Source: Nitrosomonadales bacterium
Lineage (GTDB): Bacteria; Pseudomonadota; Gammaproteobacteria; Burkholderiales; Gallionellaceae
Assembly (NCBI GenBank): GCA_023259065.1
Contig: JAHFQY010000002.1
Coordinates: forward strand, 1-64,000
Reading direction: 5' to 3'
DNA: 64,000 nt
Below the pieces are notes generated by a model that made no database searches, had not been told where the DNA came from, and saw only the letters and a program-made list of their open reading frames with translations. Below, piece after piece: positions 34,473 through 44,404 of the stretch. Positions within the stretch are counted from its first letter, which is position 1, and each line of letters begins with the position of its first letter. The position numbers were made by a program, and so were the translations under genes.

Positions 34473-35966
34473 ATGTATCTAGAGCATTTCGGCTTAACCG
34501 AGCCCCCTTTTAAAATTACTCCGGTTACCGATTTTTTCTTCTCAGGGGCCAATCGCGGGGAAATCCTTGACGCACTGATTTACGCCATTGCAGAAAGCGA
34601 AGGTATTATTAAAGTCACCGGCGAAGTCGGCAGCGGCAAGACCATGCTGTGCCGCATGCTGCTGGAACGCCTCCCCCCTCATATCGAGGCCGTTTATCTG
34701 GCCAACCCCAGCCTGTCGCGCGAGGAAATGCTGTATGCCATTGCCGACGGCCTCAATCTTGACCTGGAAGGGCAGCGCGTCAACATCATCCTGCAGACGC
34801 TGCAAAACAAGCTGGAGGAAAAAATCTCCCAGGGCAAGCGTGTTGTCATCCTCGTGGACGAAGCCCACGCCATGCCGCTGGACACCATGGAAGAGCTGCG
34901 CCTGCTGTACAACCTGCAAGTGGGCAACCACAAGCTGCTGCACATCGTGCTGTTTGGCCAGCCCGAGCTGAATGACAAGCTGGCGCAGCCCAATATGCGC
35001 CAGCTCAAGGATCGCATCATCCATCATTTCGGCATGCTGCCCTTGTCGCAGAATATTATCGAGTCCTACCTGCTGTTCCGCATGCGCACAGCGGGGTACC
35101 GCGGCCCCACCATTTTTTCCGCAGCCGCAGCCACACTTATCGGCAAAGCCTCGCAGGGCCTGATGCGCCGTGTCAACATTCTGGCCGACAAATCACTGCT
35201 GGCCGCCTTTGTGGAAAACACCCATAACATCGACGTGCGCCACGTGCATGCCGCCATCCAGGACAGCGAACTCAGCCCCACGGGAGACGCACAACCTTCC
35301 AGAAAAAAATGGCTGATCGCAGGCGGCACCATCCTGATCGCAGCCTTGCTGGCCGGCGCTGTCTGGTTTTTCGGCAGCCATGCCGGCAAACCGGCGGAAA
35401 TAAAACCTGTTGCCATCACCGCCCCGGCGCCTGCTGCCGAAGCAGCGCTCAACCTGCGCATCGACAATGCCATCCCGGTGGTAGACACTTCGCCACTGGC
35501 GCAAGACGAGCATAACCGCCTGGATTCCGCCGCCTCGGCAGTTCTGCCTGTTGCCGAGATGCAGCCAGCCACCGCTGCCGCACCTGCAACGCCAGCACCC
35601 CAGACACAGGAGAAAACCCCGGCCCCGGCCGGCGACCCCAGCCTCCTGACGCAGCGCCTTGCGGCAGGCAAGGAGATGCTGCGCAAACACCACTCAGGCA
35701 GCACCAGCATCCAGCTGTTTTACACCGATGAAGTGCAGCCCGCACGCATGGAAGGTTTCCTCAAACGTGCAAACAGCCTGGATAAACTGCCCGAGATCTA
35801 CATATTGCCCATCAAGGTAAATGGCCATAATGGCTATCGCGTTCTGTACGGCACATACGCCAGCAGGGAAGCCGCCAGCGAGGGCATGAGGCAACTGCCG
35901 CAGCGCTACAAGGACGCCTTTGAGCCCATGCTGTATGCACTGGATAACGCGCAGACACCTAAGTAA
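34473..35966 (+). CDS. ExeA/MshM-like AAA ATPase with a transmembrane segment and C-terminal SPOR-like domain
   Basis: MYLEHFGLTEPPFKITPVTDFFFSG, Walker A GEVGSGKTML, Walker B VVILVDEAHAM; TM; C-terminal YRVLYGTYASREAASEGMRQLP. Confidence 0.9.
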   Translation: MYLEHFGLTEPPFKITPVTDFFFSGANRGEILDALIYAIAESEGIIKVTGEVGSGKTMLCRMLLERLPPHIEAVYLANPSLSREEMLYAIADGLNLDLEGQRVNIILQTLQNKLEEKISQGKRVVILVDEAHAMPLDTMEELRLLYNLQVGNHKLLHIVLFGQPELNDKLAQPNMRQLKDRIIHHFGMLPLSQNIIESYLLFRMRTAGYRGPTIFSAAAATLIGKASQGLMRRVNILADKSLLAAFVENTHNIDVRHVHAAIQDSELSPTGDAQPSRKKWLIAGGTILIAALLAGAVWFFGSHAGKPAEIKPVAITAPAPAAEAALNLRIDNAIPVVDTSPLAQDEHNRLDSAASAVLPVAEMQPATAAAPATPAPQTQEKTPAPAGDPSLLTQRLAAGKEMLRKHHSGSTSIQLFYTDEVQPARMEGFLKRANSLDKLPEIYILPIKVNGHNGYRVLYGTYASREAASEGMRQLPQRYKDAFEPMLYALDNAQTPK

Positions 35967-36057
35967 TCATGAGTATCGGCGCATAACTAACCCAAATGGC
36001 ATATTGATCTAACCCCACAATCAGTGTTAAGTTGCGGACATATAAGGGGATAAATAA

Positions 36058-37857
36058 ATGAAGTTCAGCCATGCAATGTTGTACTTGAGTTGCACACTTC
36101 TAGCTTCATGCGGCACTGCGCCCATCAAGCCATCAGACAAACACATACAACAATCTGCAGAGGAAGTGCCTCACGCCAATGCAGATATTCCGCAAGCCAA
36201 CAAACGCGCCATTCCCCTGCCCGCCCCTCAGGCTGGCCCCAAGGTGGAAACCTACAGCGTAGTGGTCAGCAACGTATCCGCGCAGGAAATACTGTTTGCA
36301 TTGGCCAGGGATGCCAAGATCAACCTCGACATCCATGCCGGCATACAGGGCAATGTCACCCTCAATGCGATTAACCAGACCCTGCCGCAAATTCTCGACC
36401 GCATCTCCAAGCAGGTCGACATGCGCTACAAGCTGGACAACGGAACTCTGGTGGTTCAGCCAGACGATCCTTATCTGAAACAATACAAGATCGACTATGT
36501 GAACATGTCGAGGGATTCGGATAGCACCGTAACCAATTCATCCCAACTCGGTTCCGGTACCGGAGCTGGTGTCGTAACCGCAAGCGCGGCCAACAACTCC
36601 GTGCTGTCAATCAAGAATACTTCCAAGAATCATTTCTGGGAGACTCTGACCAAGAATATCACCGACATTCTGCGCGAAACCGACCAGATCCTGCCTGATG
36701 GCTCGAGTGAAACCACGGTACAGCAAAGCAAGAATGCCAGCACTACCGGAACCGGCGCGCAAACAGTTACGGGCAACAAGAAACAGGCTGCAAAAATCGG
36801 TTTTGACAACAGTCCCAATCCCGCAGCCATCGAGGAAGAGGGTGTTACCGTCACCCGCCGCAATACTTTCCGCGAAAAGGCCTCGGTTATCAGCAACCCT
36901 GAGAATGGCATTATCACGGTGCGCGCCACCGGCAGGCAGCATGAGAAGATCCAGGAATTTGTGGATCAGATCATGAATAATGCGCGACGCCAGGTACTGA
37001 TTGAGGCGACCATTGTTGAAGTAAGCTTGAGCGACAATTACAAGCAAGGCATAGACTGGTCCAAGGCGCTGGTGACCCCCGACACCATCGGTTTCAATTT
37101 AAGCCAGCAAGTTGCCGGTGCAACCGCCGCCAATGCCGCCCTGGGCGCGCTCAAAGTCAACTATGTCAACCCGACTTCACAATATGGCAATATCAACGCA
37201 TCGGTCACCTTGCTGGAGAAATTCGGCAATGTCAAAGTGCTTTCCAGCCCCAAGCTGAGCGTGATGAACAACCAGACCGCCATGCTGCGCGTGGTGAACA
37301 ACAAGGTCTATTTCATAGTTAATTCGACCAGTGCTCCTTGCTCACCAGCCCCATGCACGCCTATCACCACCTTTACGACCACTGTTAACACTGTGCCCAT
37401 CGGCTTCACCATGAGCCTGACACCGCAAATCAACGACAACGACACTGTCCTGCTTAATGTGCGCCCGTCCATTACACGGCTGCTCACCAGCGTCCAAGAC
37501 CCGACCCCCAACCTGACGATACCCAACTCCATTCCACAGACGTCTACGCGTGAAATGGAATCGATGCTGAAAATTGAAAACAATCAGATTGCCATACTGG
37601 GCGGCCTGATGGAGGACAGCATTGACAAGAGCACCTCCGAGATACCACTGCTGGGCCGCATCCCCTTGCTGGGCAACCTGTTCCAGAATCGTGACGACAC
37701 CACCACCAAGACCGAGCTGGTGATTTTCCTGCGCCCTACGGTCATCAAAGATGCAAGTCTGAGTGGTGATTACAAGGAATTCCGCAATAGCTTGCCCACA
37801 GCCGACTTTCTCAAGGAAGATGCGACAGGTGCGCCTCTTACAAATGTTAATCGCTGA
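36058..37857 (+). CDS. mshL: MSHA-type pilus secretin, lipoprotein (MshL-like)
   Basis: Lipobox LASC; STN domain; secretin C-terminus NNQIAILGGLMEDSIDKSTSEIPLLGRIPLLGNLFQNR. Confidence 0.9.
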   Translation: MKFSHAMLYLSCTLLASCGTAPIKPSDKHIQQSAEEVPHANADIPQANKRAIPLPAPQAGPKVETYSVVVSNVSAQEILFALARDAKINLDIHAGIQGNVTLNAINQTLPQILDRISKQVDMRYKLDNGTLVVQPDDPYLKQYKIDYVNMSRDSDSTVTNSSQLGSGTGAGVVTASAANNSVLSIKNTSKNHFWETLTKNITDILRETDQILPDGSSETTVQQSKNASTTGTGAQTVTGNKKQAAKIGFDNSPNPAAIEEEGVTVTRRNTFREKASVISNPENGIITVRATGRQHEKIQEFVDQIMNNARRQVLIEATIVEVSLSDNYKQGIDWSKALVTPDTIGFNLSQQVAGATAANAALGALKVNYVNPTSQYGNINASVTLLEKFGNVKVLSSPKLSVMNNQTAMLRVVNNKVYFIVNSTSAPCSPAPCTPITTFTTTVNTVPIGFTMSLTPQINDNDTVLLNVRPSITRLLTSVQDPTPNLTIPNSIPQTSTREMESMLKIENNQIAILGGLMEDSIDKSTSEIPLLGRIPLLGNLFQNRDDTTTKTELVIFLRPTVIKDASLSGDYKEFRNSLPTADFLKEDATGAPLTNVNR

Positions 37858-37859
37858 TC

Positions 37860-38984
37860 ATGAGCCTATTACTGGACGCACTCAAAAAATCAGGTTCGGC
37901 CCAGCAGGAGGGCAATGGCAACACGCCTGCGGGTAGCAAAGCGGAGTGGTCGCTGGAAGAGCACGAGGTAAAAACGTCTCCCAAGGCGCAAGCCCCGGCA
38001 TCCAGCCAGGCACCACATTCCAGCGATTCAGTCGCATCATCACGTGCAGCGGGGGATAACTTGTTTGCCGCCAAAAAAGCGCCATCGCGCAAAGGGTTCA
38101 CTTACAACCTGGGGCTGGTTCCTACCGCCCTTATTATCGGCTCAGTGCTCGCAGCCGCGGGGGGCGCTTATGTCTGGTACGAAATCCAGCCACCCAAGCC
38201 CGTTGCCCGGCGTGCGCCGCCCCCGCCTGCTCCGGTGATGGAAGCCGCCCCCGCGCCCAGGCCGCTGATACAGCCTGCCGTAGTTCCGACTGTGGCAGTA
38301 GCTCCACAACCTGCTGTGCAGCAATCCAGTGCGGCAGAAAAACCCCGGGCCGTGCGCAAGACCGCTACACCACGGCCTGATTCAGCCATACGCATAGAAC
38401 GCCAGCCCGAGTTGAATACAATTGACCCCGCACTGGCCGCTGGCTATCAGGCTTACCAGAATGGCGACTACGCCACTGCGTGGCAGCGCTACCGCGAAGT
38501 ATTGCAGAAGGACCCGAAAAATCGTGATGCCTTGCTGGGCATGGCAGCTATTGCCCAGCAACAGGGACAGGATGATGTTGCCGCGCAATATTACCGCCAG
38601 GTGCTGGTCCAGGATCCGCGCGACCCTGTAGCGAACGCCGGCATGGCGGCATTTGCCACGGGTGATGCAGCCAGCAAGGAAACCCGCCTCAAGCAACTCC
38701 TCGCGCAAAACCAGCAATCCCCCGCCCTGCATTTTGCCCTGGGCAATCTGTATACGGAACAGTCGCGCTGGGCTGATGCGCAGCAGGCTTATTTCAACGC
38801 ATTCAGGCTGGAGCCAACCAATGCGCTGTTTGCCTTCAGCCTTGCAACCAGCCTCGATCATCTGGGGCAGGGCAAACCGGCTGCACAGTATTACCAGCAG
38901 GCTTTACAACTGGACACATCGGGCAACTCCGGTTTTGATCGTGTTGCAACACAGCAGCGGCTGAATAAACTAAGCGCTCCTTAA
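37860..38984 (+). CDS. TPR protein with N-terminal TM (MshN-like)
   Basis: MSLLLDALKKSGSAQQE N-terminus, one TM, tandem TPRs; operon position. Confidence 0.82.
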   Translation: MSLLLDALKKSGSAQQEGNGNTPAGSKAEWSLEEHEVKTSPKAQAPASSQAPHSSDSVASSRAAGDNLFAAKKAPSRKGFTYNLGLVPTALIIGSVLAAAGGAYVWYEIQPPKPVARRAPPPPAPVMEAAPAPRPLIQPAVVPTVAVAPQPAVQQSSAAEKPRAVRKTATPRPDSAIRIERQPELNTIDPALAAGYQAYQNGDYATAWQRYREVLQKDPKNRDALLGMAAIAQQQGQDDVAAQYYRQVLVQDPRDPVANAGMAAFATGDAASKETRLKQLLAQNQQSPALHFALGNLYTEQSRWADAQQAYFNAFRLEPTNALFAFSLATSLDHLGQGKPAAQYYQQALQLDTSGNSGFDRVATQQRLNKLSAP

Positions 38985-39022
38985 GCCTAAACCGCGGGAA
39001 GCCTGACAACAGGAAGACAGAC

Positions 39023-40732
39023 ATGGCAGTGCCGCATCAAAATTCTCAGCAACCTATTGGTCAGCTGCTGATGGCCAAAGGTGTCATCAGCGAAGACCAG
39101 TTACGCATTGCCGTTCAGGAACAAAACCGCACCCATCAGCCTCTCGGCTCCCTGCTTGTTCGCCTGGGTTTCTTGTCCGAAGCCACCATTCGTGACGTGC
39201 TCTCGGAGAATCTGGGCAAGGAAAGTGTCGACCTCACCACCGTCATCATTGATTCCGCAGCCATTGCGCTGATTCCCAAAGACATGGCGCGGCGCTATCA
39301 AATGCTGCCGCTATCGGTGGAGGTCGCCAGCAAAACCCTGACCTTGGCCATCGCCGACCCTGACAACATCATCGCACTGGATCAGGTGCGCGCCCTGCTG
39401 CGCGACGAATACCGGCTGCTGACACAGGTTGCCAGCGAATCCGATATCGTGCGCGCAATTGACCAGTATTACGGCTTCGAGCTTTCCATCGACGGCATCC
39501 TGCATGAAATCGAGCCGGGCGACATGGAGTACCAGTCGACCACACAAGGCGTAAACGAATTCAGCCAGCCGGTGGTGCGCCTGATCGACGCACTGTTTAC
39601 CGAGGCAGTGCAGCAGGGTGCTTCCGACATCCACTTCGAACCCGAGAGCAGCTTTTTGCGCATACGCTACCGCGTGGACGGTGTGCTGCGCCAGGTGCGC
39701 AGCCTGCACAAAAGCTTCTGGCCGGCCATGGTGGTGCGCATGAAGGTAATGAGCGGGATGAACATTGCCGAGACACGCGCGCCGCAGGACGGCCGCATGT
39801 CACTGCGCCTGTCCGGCCGCCCCATCGATTTTCGTGTTGCCTCGCACCCCACCACGCACGGCGAGAATCTGGTGCTGCGCATACTGGATCGCCAAAAGGG
39901 CATCGTGCCGATCAACCAGATCGGCCTGGACGATGCCGCGCTCAACACGCTCAAGCTGATTATCGCCAAGCCCGAGGGCATCATTCTGGTGACCGGCCCC
40001 ACCGGCAGCGGCAAGACCACCACGCTGTATTCCGTGCTGAATCACGTCAACACCGAGTCGGTCAACATCATGACCCTGGAAGACCCGGTGGAATACCCCA
40101 TTCCGCTGATACGCCAGTCTTCGGTGAACGAAGCTGCAAAGCTGGATTTTGCCAGCGGTATCCGCTCCATGATGCGTCAGGACCCGGACATCATCCTGGT
40201 CGGCGAGATACGTGACCACCCCACTGCAGAAATGGCCTTCCGCGCCGCCATGACCGGCCACCAGGTGTATTCCACGCTGCATACCAATTCGGCCATCGGA
40301 GCCATCCCGCGCCTGCTCGATATAGGCATACTGCCCGACATCATGGCTGGCAACATCATCGGCATCATTGCGCAGCGCCTGATCCGCGTGCTGTGCCCGC
40401 ACTGCAAATATCCTTACACGCCCGACCACCGTGAGCGCAAGCTGCTGGATGTGAGCGCCACGGCAGACATCACGCTCTTCCGTGCTGCCGGATGCGACCA
40501 GTGCCGCCACCAGGGCTATAGCGGGCGTCAGGCCATCATGGAAATCTTCAAGATGGATAACGATATCGACGATCTGGTCGCGCATCGCGCCAGCATACGC
40601 GACTTGAAAAATGCCGCGCTGGAAAAAGGCTTCAGGCCTCTGGCGCAGGATGGCCTGAGACGCGTGGTGCAAGGCGTGACATCACTGGCCGAAGTTGCCC
40701 GTGTGGTAGACCTCACCGATCGCATGGGCTGA
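39023..40732 (+). CDS. mshE: GspE/PilB-family assembly ATPase (MshE-like)
   Basis: MshEN N-domain; Walker A GPTGSGKTTTLYS; RQDPDIILVGEIRD; CPHC...CDQCRHQGYSGR zinc motif. Confidence 0.94.
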   Translation: MAVPHQNSQQPIGQLLMAKGVISEDQLRIAVQEQNRTHQPLGSLLVRLGFLSEATIRDVLSENLGKESVDLTTVIIDSAAIALIPKDMARRYQMLPLSVEVASKTLTLAIADPDNIIALDQVRALLRDEYRLLTQVASESDIVRAIDQYYGFELSIDGILHEIEPGDMEYQSTTQGVNEFSQPVVRLIDALFTEAVQQGASDIHFEPESSFLRIRYRVDGVLRQVRSLHKSFWPAMVVRMKVMSGMNIAETRAPQDGRMSLRLSGRPIDFRVASHPTTHGENLVLRILDRQKGIVPINQIGLDDAALNTLKLIIAKPEGIILVTGPTGSGKTTTLYSVLNHVNTESVNIMTLEDPVEYPIPLIRQSSVNEAAKLDFASGIRSMMRQDPDIILVGEIRDHPTAEMAFRAAMTGHQVYSTLHTNSAIGAIPRLLDIGILPDIMAGNIIGIIAQRLIRVLCPHCKYPYTPDHRERKLLDVSATADITLFRAAGCDQCRHQGYSGRQAIMEIFKMDNDIDDLVAHRASIRDLKNAALEKGFRPLAQDGLRRVVQGVTSLAEVARVVDLTDRMG

Positions 40733-40739
40733 GCAGATC

Positions 40740-41942
40740 ATGGCAATGTACGCTTACAAGGCTCTCAACAGCCAGGGCAAAACCTCCAGGGGGCTGCAGG
40801 ATGCCGCCAATCTGGTGGACCTGGAACTGCACCTGAAACGCAGCGGCCTGGATCTGCTTGATGCCAAGCTGTCGGAAAATGAATCGGCATTTGGCCGCCA
40901 GAAAATAAAACGCGTAGACCTGATCACTTTTTTCTTCAACCTGGAACAGCTGACCGGCGCCGGTGTGCCGCTGCTGGAATGCCTGGCCGATTTGCGCGAC
41001 AGCATGGAAGAGCCAGTCTTCCGCGAAATCATCGCCAACCTGGTGAAGTCCATCGAGGGCGGCAAGAAACTGTCCCAGGCCATGGCGCAGCACCCCAATG
41101 CCTTCGATAAAATATCCATCAGCCTGACCCATGCCGGAGAGGAAAGCGGCAAGCTCGTGCAGGTGTTCAAGCACCTCACCGAGTCGCTGAAGTGGCAGGA
41201 CGAGATGGCGGCGCAAACAAAGAACATGATGATCTACCCGATCTTCGTAGGCACGGTGGTGATTGCGATCACCTTTTTCCTGATGATTTATCTGGTGCCG
41301 CAACTGGTGGGCTTTATCAAGGGCATGGGGCAGGACATCCCCTTCCAGACCCGCTTGCTGATTGCCACCTCCACAGTCTTTGTGAATTACTGGTACATCA
41401 TTCTGCTCACGCCGCTGGCCCTGTTTGGCGCATTCAAGGCATCGCTGATCATCAACCCCGGCCTGCAATATCATCTGGACAAGCTCAAACTGCACATCTG
41501 GCCGACCGGCCCCATCCTGCGCAAAATCATTCTGGCGCGCTTTGCCAACACCTTCGCCATGATGTACGGCTCCGGCATCACCATCCTCGAATGCCTCGCC
41601 AATTCGCGCAACCTGGTCAACAACCAGGTGATTGCAGCCAGCCTGGACCAGGTGGTAAAAGAAATCGAGGCCGGCAAGAATCTCACCCAGAGTTTCCAGC
41701 AAACCGGCATTTTCCCCGCACTGGTGATACGCATGCTCAAAGTGGGCGAAGCCACCGGCCAGCTCGACCAGGCGTTGCTGAATGTAAGCTACTTCTATGA
41801 TCGCGATGTCAAAGACTCGATCAAGAAGGTGCAGGTGATGATAGAACCCGTGATGACCCTGATCCTCGGTGCGCTGCTGGGCTGGGTCATGCTATCCGTG
41901 CTCGGGCCGATATATGACATCATCGGCAAGGTAAAAATATGA
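40740..41942 (+). CDS. mshG: GspF/PilC-family platform protein (MshG-like)
   Basis: Three-TM GspF repeat architecture; FFNLEQLTGAGVPLLECLADL / FANTFAMMYGSGITILECLANSRN. Confidence 0.93.
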   Translation: MAMYAYKALNSQGKTSRGLQDAANLVDLELHLKRSGLDLLDAKLSENESAFGRQKIKRVDLITFFFNLEQLTGAGVPLLECLADLRDSMEEPVFREIIANLVKSIEGGKKLSQAMAQHPNAFDKISISLTHAGEESGKLVQVFKHLTESLKWQDEMAAQTKNMMIYPIFVGTVVIAITFFLMIYLVPQLVGFIKGMGQDIPFQTRLLIATSTVFVNYWYIILLTPLALFGAFKASLIINPGLQYHLDKLKLHIWPTGPILRKIILARFANTFAMMYGSGITILECLANSRNLVNNQVIAASLDQVVKEIEAGKNLTQSFQQTGIFPALVIRMLKVGEATGQLDQALLNVSYFYDRDVKDSIKKVQVMIEPVMTLILGALLGWVMLSVLGPIYDIIGKVKI

Positions 41943-43429
41943 CACGCAAAACCTTACTCTTTCTCAGTACCGATCACTTTCAGGCTTATTCGCTGGAAAA
42001 AGGTGTGCTCAAGGATGGGCAGAATTTCAGCGATAATGCCGAAGGACGCGAGCAGTTCTCCGAATACCTGAAACATCATCATGCTCCGGCCTATCTGCTG
42101 ACTGACATGATAGAGGAGGATTTTCGCCAGGAAACCGTGCCGCATCTGACCGGCTCCAGCCAGAACGCCCTGATACAGCGCAAATTTGAACAGTATTACC
42201 GCAACACCCCTTTCCGCCTGGCCAAGCTGCAGCAGCGCCAGGAAGAGGGACGCCGCGATGACGAAATGCTGTTTTCGGCATTGACCAACCCGGCGCGCAT
42301 TACCGCCTGGCTGGATCCCTTGCTGGTCAACCACATCCCCCTGGCCGGCATCTACTCACTTCCCCACGTCAGTGACCCGTTGATCAGGGAAGTTAATTCC
42401 GACCACCTGCTATTGCTGTCCTGGGAAAAAAATGCCGGCCTGCGGCAAACCTATTTCCTCAACAAGCGCCTGCGCTTTTCGCGCCTGACACCGCTAAATG
42501 CCAACAACTCTTTCAGCGATGCCATCGCAACAGAAACCGCACGCACCCATCAATACCTGCACAGCCTGAGCCTGGCTCCCGCCGGTGAAATGCTTAACGT
42601 GCTTATCATCTGCCACGCAGATGACAGGGCGCAACTGGAGTTGCAACTGCTGAAAAGCGAAGAGATGAGGTATGCCTATCTCGACATTGAGGATCTCGGC
42701 CATCGCATCAAGTCCAAGGACCATTACCCTGATTCCGACGCCACCAAATTATTCCTGCATCTGGTCGCCAGCAAGCCGCCGCGCAGCCAATATGCCAATG
42801 CCAGCCACACCCACTTCTTCCGGCTCTGGCAAATACGCCATGGCCTGTTTGTCCTGGCAGCCCTGACAGCATTTGTCAGCATGATTTGGGGCACCATATT
42901 ACTGCAGGAAGCGACCTCTTATGCCTCGGACAGTGAACCACTCAAGGCACAAATAAGCCATCTGAATCACGACACCCAGCAAATTCTGGCGAGTTTTCCC
43001 AATACCAGCGTTCCGGCTGCGGACATGAAAAGTGCAGTAACCCTGTTGCGCAAGTTGCAGTACTACTCCGCTCCCCCACAAGAAATTCTCGATGGGCTGG
43101 CAAGCACCCTGGACAAGTTCCCGCGCATACGCACCGGCAAACTTTCCTGGAAAAACAGCGGCGCCCCTGCCGACATGGGCGCAACAAGTTACCCTGCCCA
43201 GGTCATCTCGTTCAGCGGTGAGCTGGCTGATTTCCGCAACGACTACCGCGGCGAACTGGATTATCTGGAGCGCTTCCAGCAAGCGCTGACACTCAGCGGA
43301 TATATCGTCACCTCCACAAAAATGCCGCTGGATGTCAGCTCCAAGGGTAGCATCAGCGCAGACATCAGCGACAGCACTGACAAACCCGCCGAATTTTCGC
43401 TACAACTTGTATGGAGGCACAAGGAATGA
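41939..43429 (+). CDS. Divergent GspL/MshI (PilM-N)-like inner-membrane pilus assembly protein
   Basis: ~300-aa cytoplasmic part, one TM (HGLFVLAALTAFVSMIWGTILL), periplasmic coiled coil; position after the GspF gene. Confidence 0.55.
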   Translation: MTRKTLLFLSTDHFQAYSLEKGVLKDGQNFSDNAEGREQFSEYLKHHHAPAYLLTDMIEEDFRQETVPHLTGSSQNALIQRKFEQYYRNTPFRLAKLQQRQEEGRRDDEMLFSALTNPARITAWLDPLLVNHIPLAGIYSLPHVSDPLIREVNSDHLLLLSWEKNAGLRQTYFLNKRLRFSRLTPLNANNSFSDAIATETARTHQYLHSLSLAPAGEMLNVLIICHADDRAQLELQLLKSEEMRYAYLDIEDLGHRIKSKDHYPDSDATKLFLHLVASKPPRSQYANASHTHFFRLWQIRHGLFVLAALTAFVSMIWGTILLQEATSYASDSEPLKAQISHLNHDTQQILASFPNTSVPAADMKSAVTLLRKLQYYSAPPQEILDGLASTLDKFPRIRTGKLSWKNSGAPADMGATSYPAQVISFSGELADFRNDYRGELDYLERFQQALTLSGYIVTSTKMPLDVSSKGSISADISDSTDKPAEFSLQLVWRHKE

Positions 43430-44025
43430 CTTTCTCATCCTCTGACCTGCCGCATATCCGCTGGAGCCTGCTGACTTTTCTGATCGTGCTGGCTGTAAGC
43501 GCCAGCGCCATCTTCCTCATCCAGAAAATGGATGATTCCGCACAACGCACTAAAAAAGCGGTGCAACTCCAGCTCAATGAAGCACGCAACAAATACAATG
43601 CCGCGCGTGACGATCGTGACAACCTGTCCACCTATGCTGCCGAATATGACGCCTGGGTCAAACATAAAGTCATTGGTGACGAGCAAAGGCTGGATCTGTT
43701 AGAAGGGCTGGAGGCCTTGCGCAAGCAGAACCGTGTGCTGGATTTCAAATACACGATCGCCCCGCAACTAGCCTATACACCGGCACCGGCAGCCGACAGC
43801 GGAAATTTTGACCTGAAGCAGAGTGGCATGACCCTGCAATTACAACTACTGCACGAAGAACAATTAGTCACTTTCTTTGACACCCTGCGTCACGACATGA
43901 AAGGCTGGTTCATGCTCGACCATTGCTCGGTAGAACGCGCCGCCACCAGCACCAGCTCTGCAACCCAGCTCAAAGCTGATTGTGCGGGCAACTGGCTGAC
44001 CATCAAGAACAGGAACACAAAATGA
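43426..44025 (+). CDS. Divergent GspM/MshJ (PilO)-like membrane protein
   Basis: Single N-terminal TM, coiled coil, small C-terminal alpha/beta domain; overlaps upstream gene by 4 bp. Confidence 0.5.
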   Translation: MTFSSSDLPHIRWSLLTFLIVLAVSASAIFLIQKMDDSAQRTKKAVQLQLNEARNKYNAARDDRDNLSTYAAEYDAWVKHKVIGDEQRLDLLEGLEALRKQNRVLDFKYTIAPQLAYTPAPAADSGNFDLKQSGMTLQLQLLHEEQLVTFFDTLRHDMKGWFMLDHCSVERAATSTSSATQLKADCAGNWLTIKNRNTK

Positions 44026-44399
44026 AGATCTCTCCGCTCTTCCTGCTGCCGTTCCTCTGTCTGGCCCCATACTCACAGCCACAGGCCAGGGAACTGGGCC
44101 GCCTGTTTTTCACACCGGAACAACGCCAGCAACTGGAAAGCGGGCAACTGCGCGGCAGTGCTGCGAGTGACGGCGCCACGGCATCCCTGGTAGTCAACGG
44201 CATCGTGCAGAAACACGGCGGCAAACGCACGGTGTGGATCAACGGCGTTCCCCAGGTAACGGCTTATAGCAACGAACACACACCGGCGGCCACCCCCGTG
44301 GCCGTACCAGGCAAGAACAAAGCCGTGGAGTTGAAAGTCGGCCAGAAACTCCTGCTTGATTCCTCCACACAAACCACCTCAGAACCAGCGAAGCAATAA
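44022..44399 (+). CDS. MshK/PilP/GspC-like periplasmic protein
   Basis: Signal peptide; LFFTPEQRQQLE...LVVNGIVQKHGGKRTVWINGVPQV motif typical of MshK/PilP-type proteins. Confidence 0.65.
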   Translation: MKISPLFLLPFLCLAPYSQPQARELGRLFFTPEQRQQLESGQLRGSAASDGATASLVVNGIVQKHGGKRTVWINGVPQVTAYSNEHTPAATPVAVPGKNKAVELKVGQKLLLDSSTQTTSEPAKQ

Positions 44400-44404
44400 C
44401 CATC

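Noticed and set aside
35967-36057. Sigma54 promoter upstream of the secretin gene
   Set aside because: TGGCATATTGATCT has GG but not a properly spaced GC; it does not match TGGCAC-N5-TTGCW.
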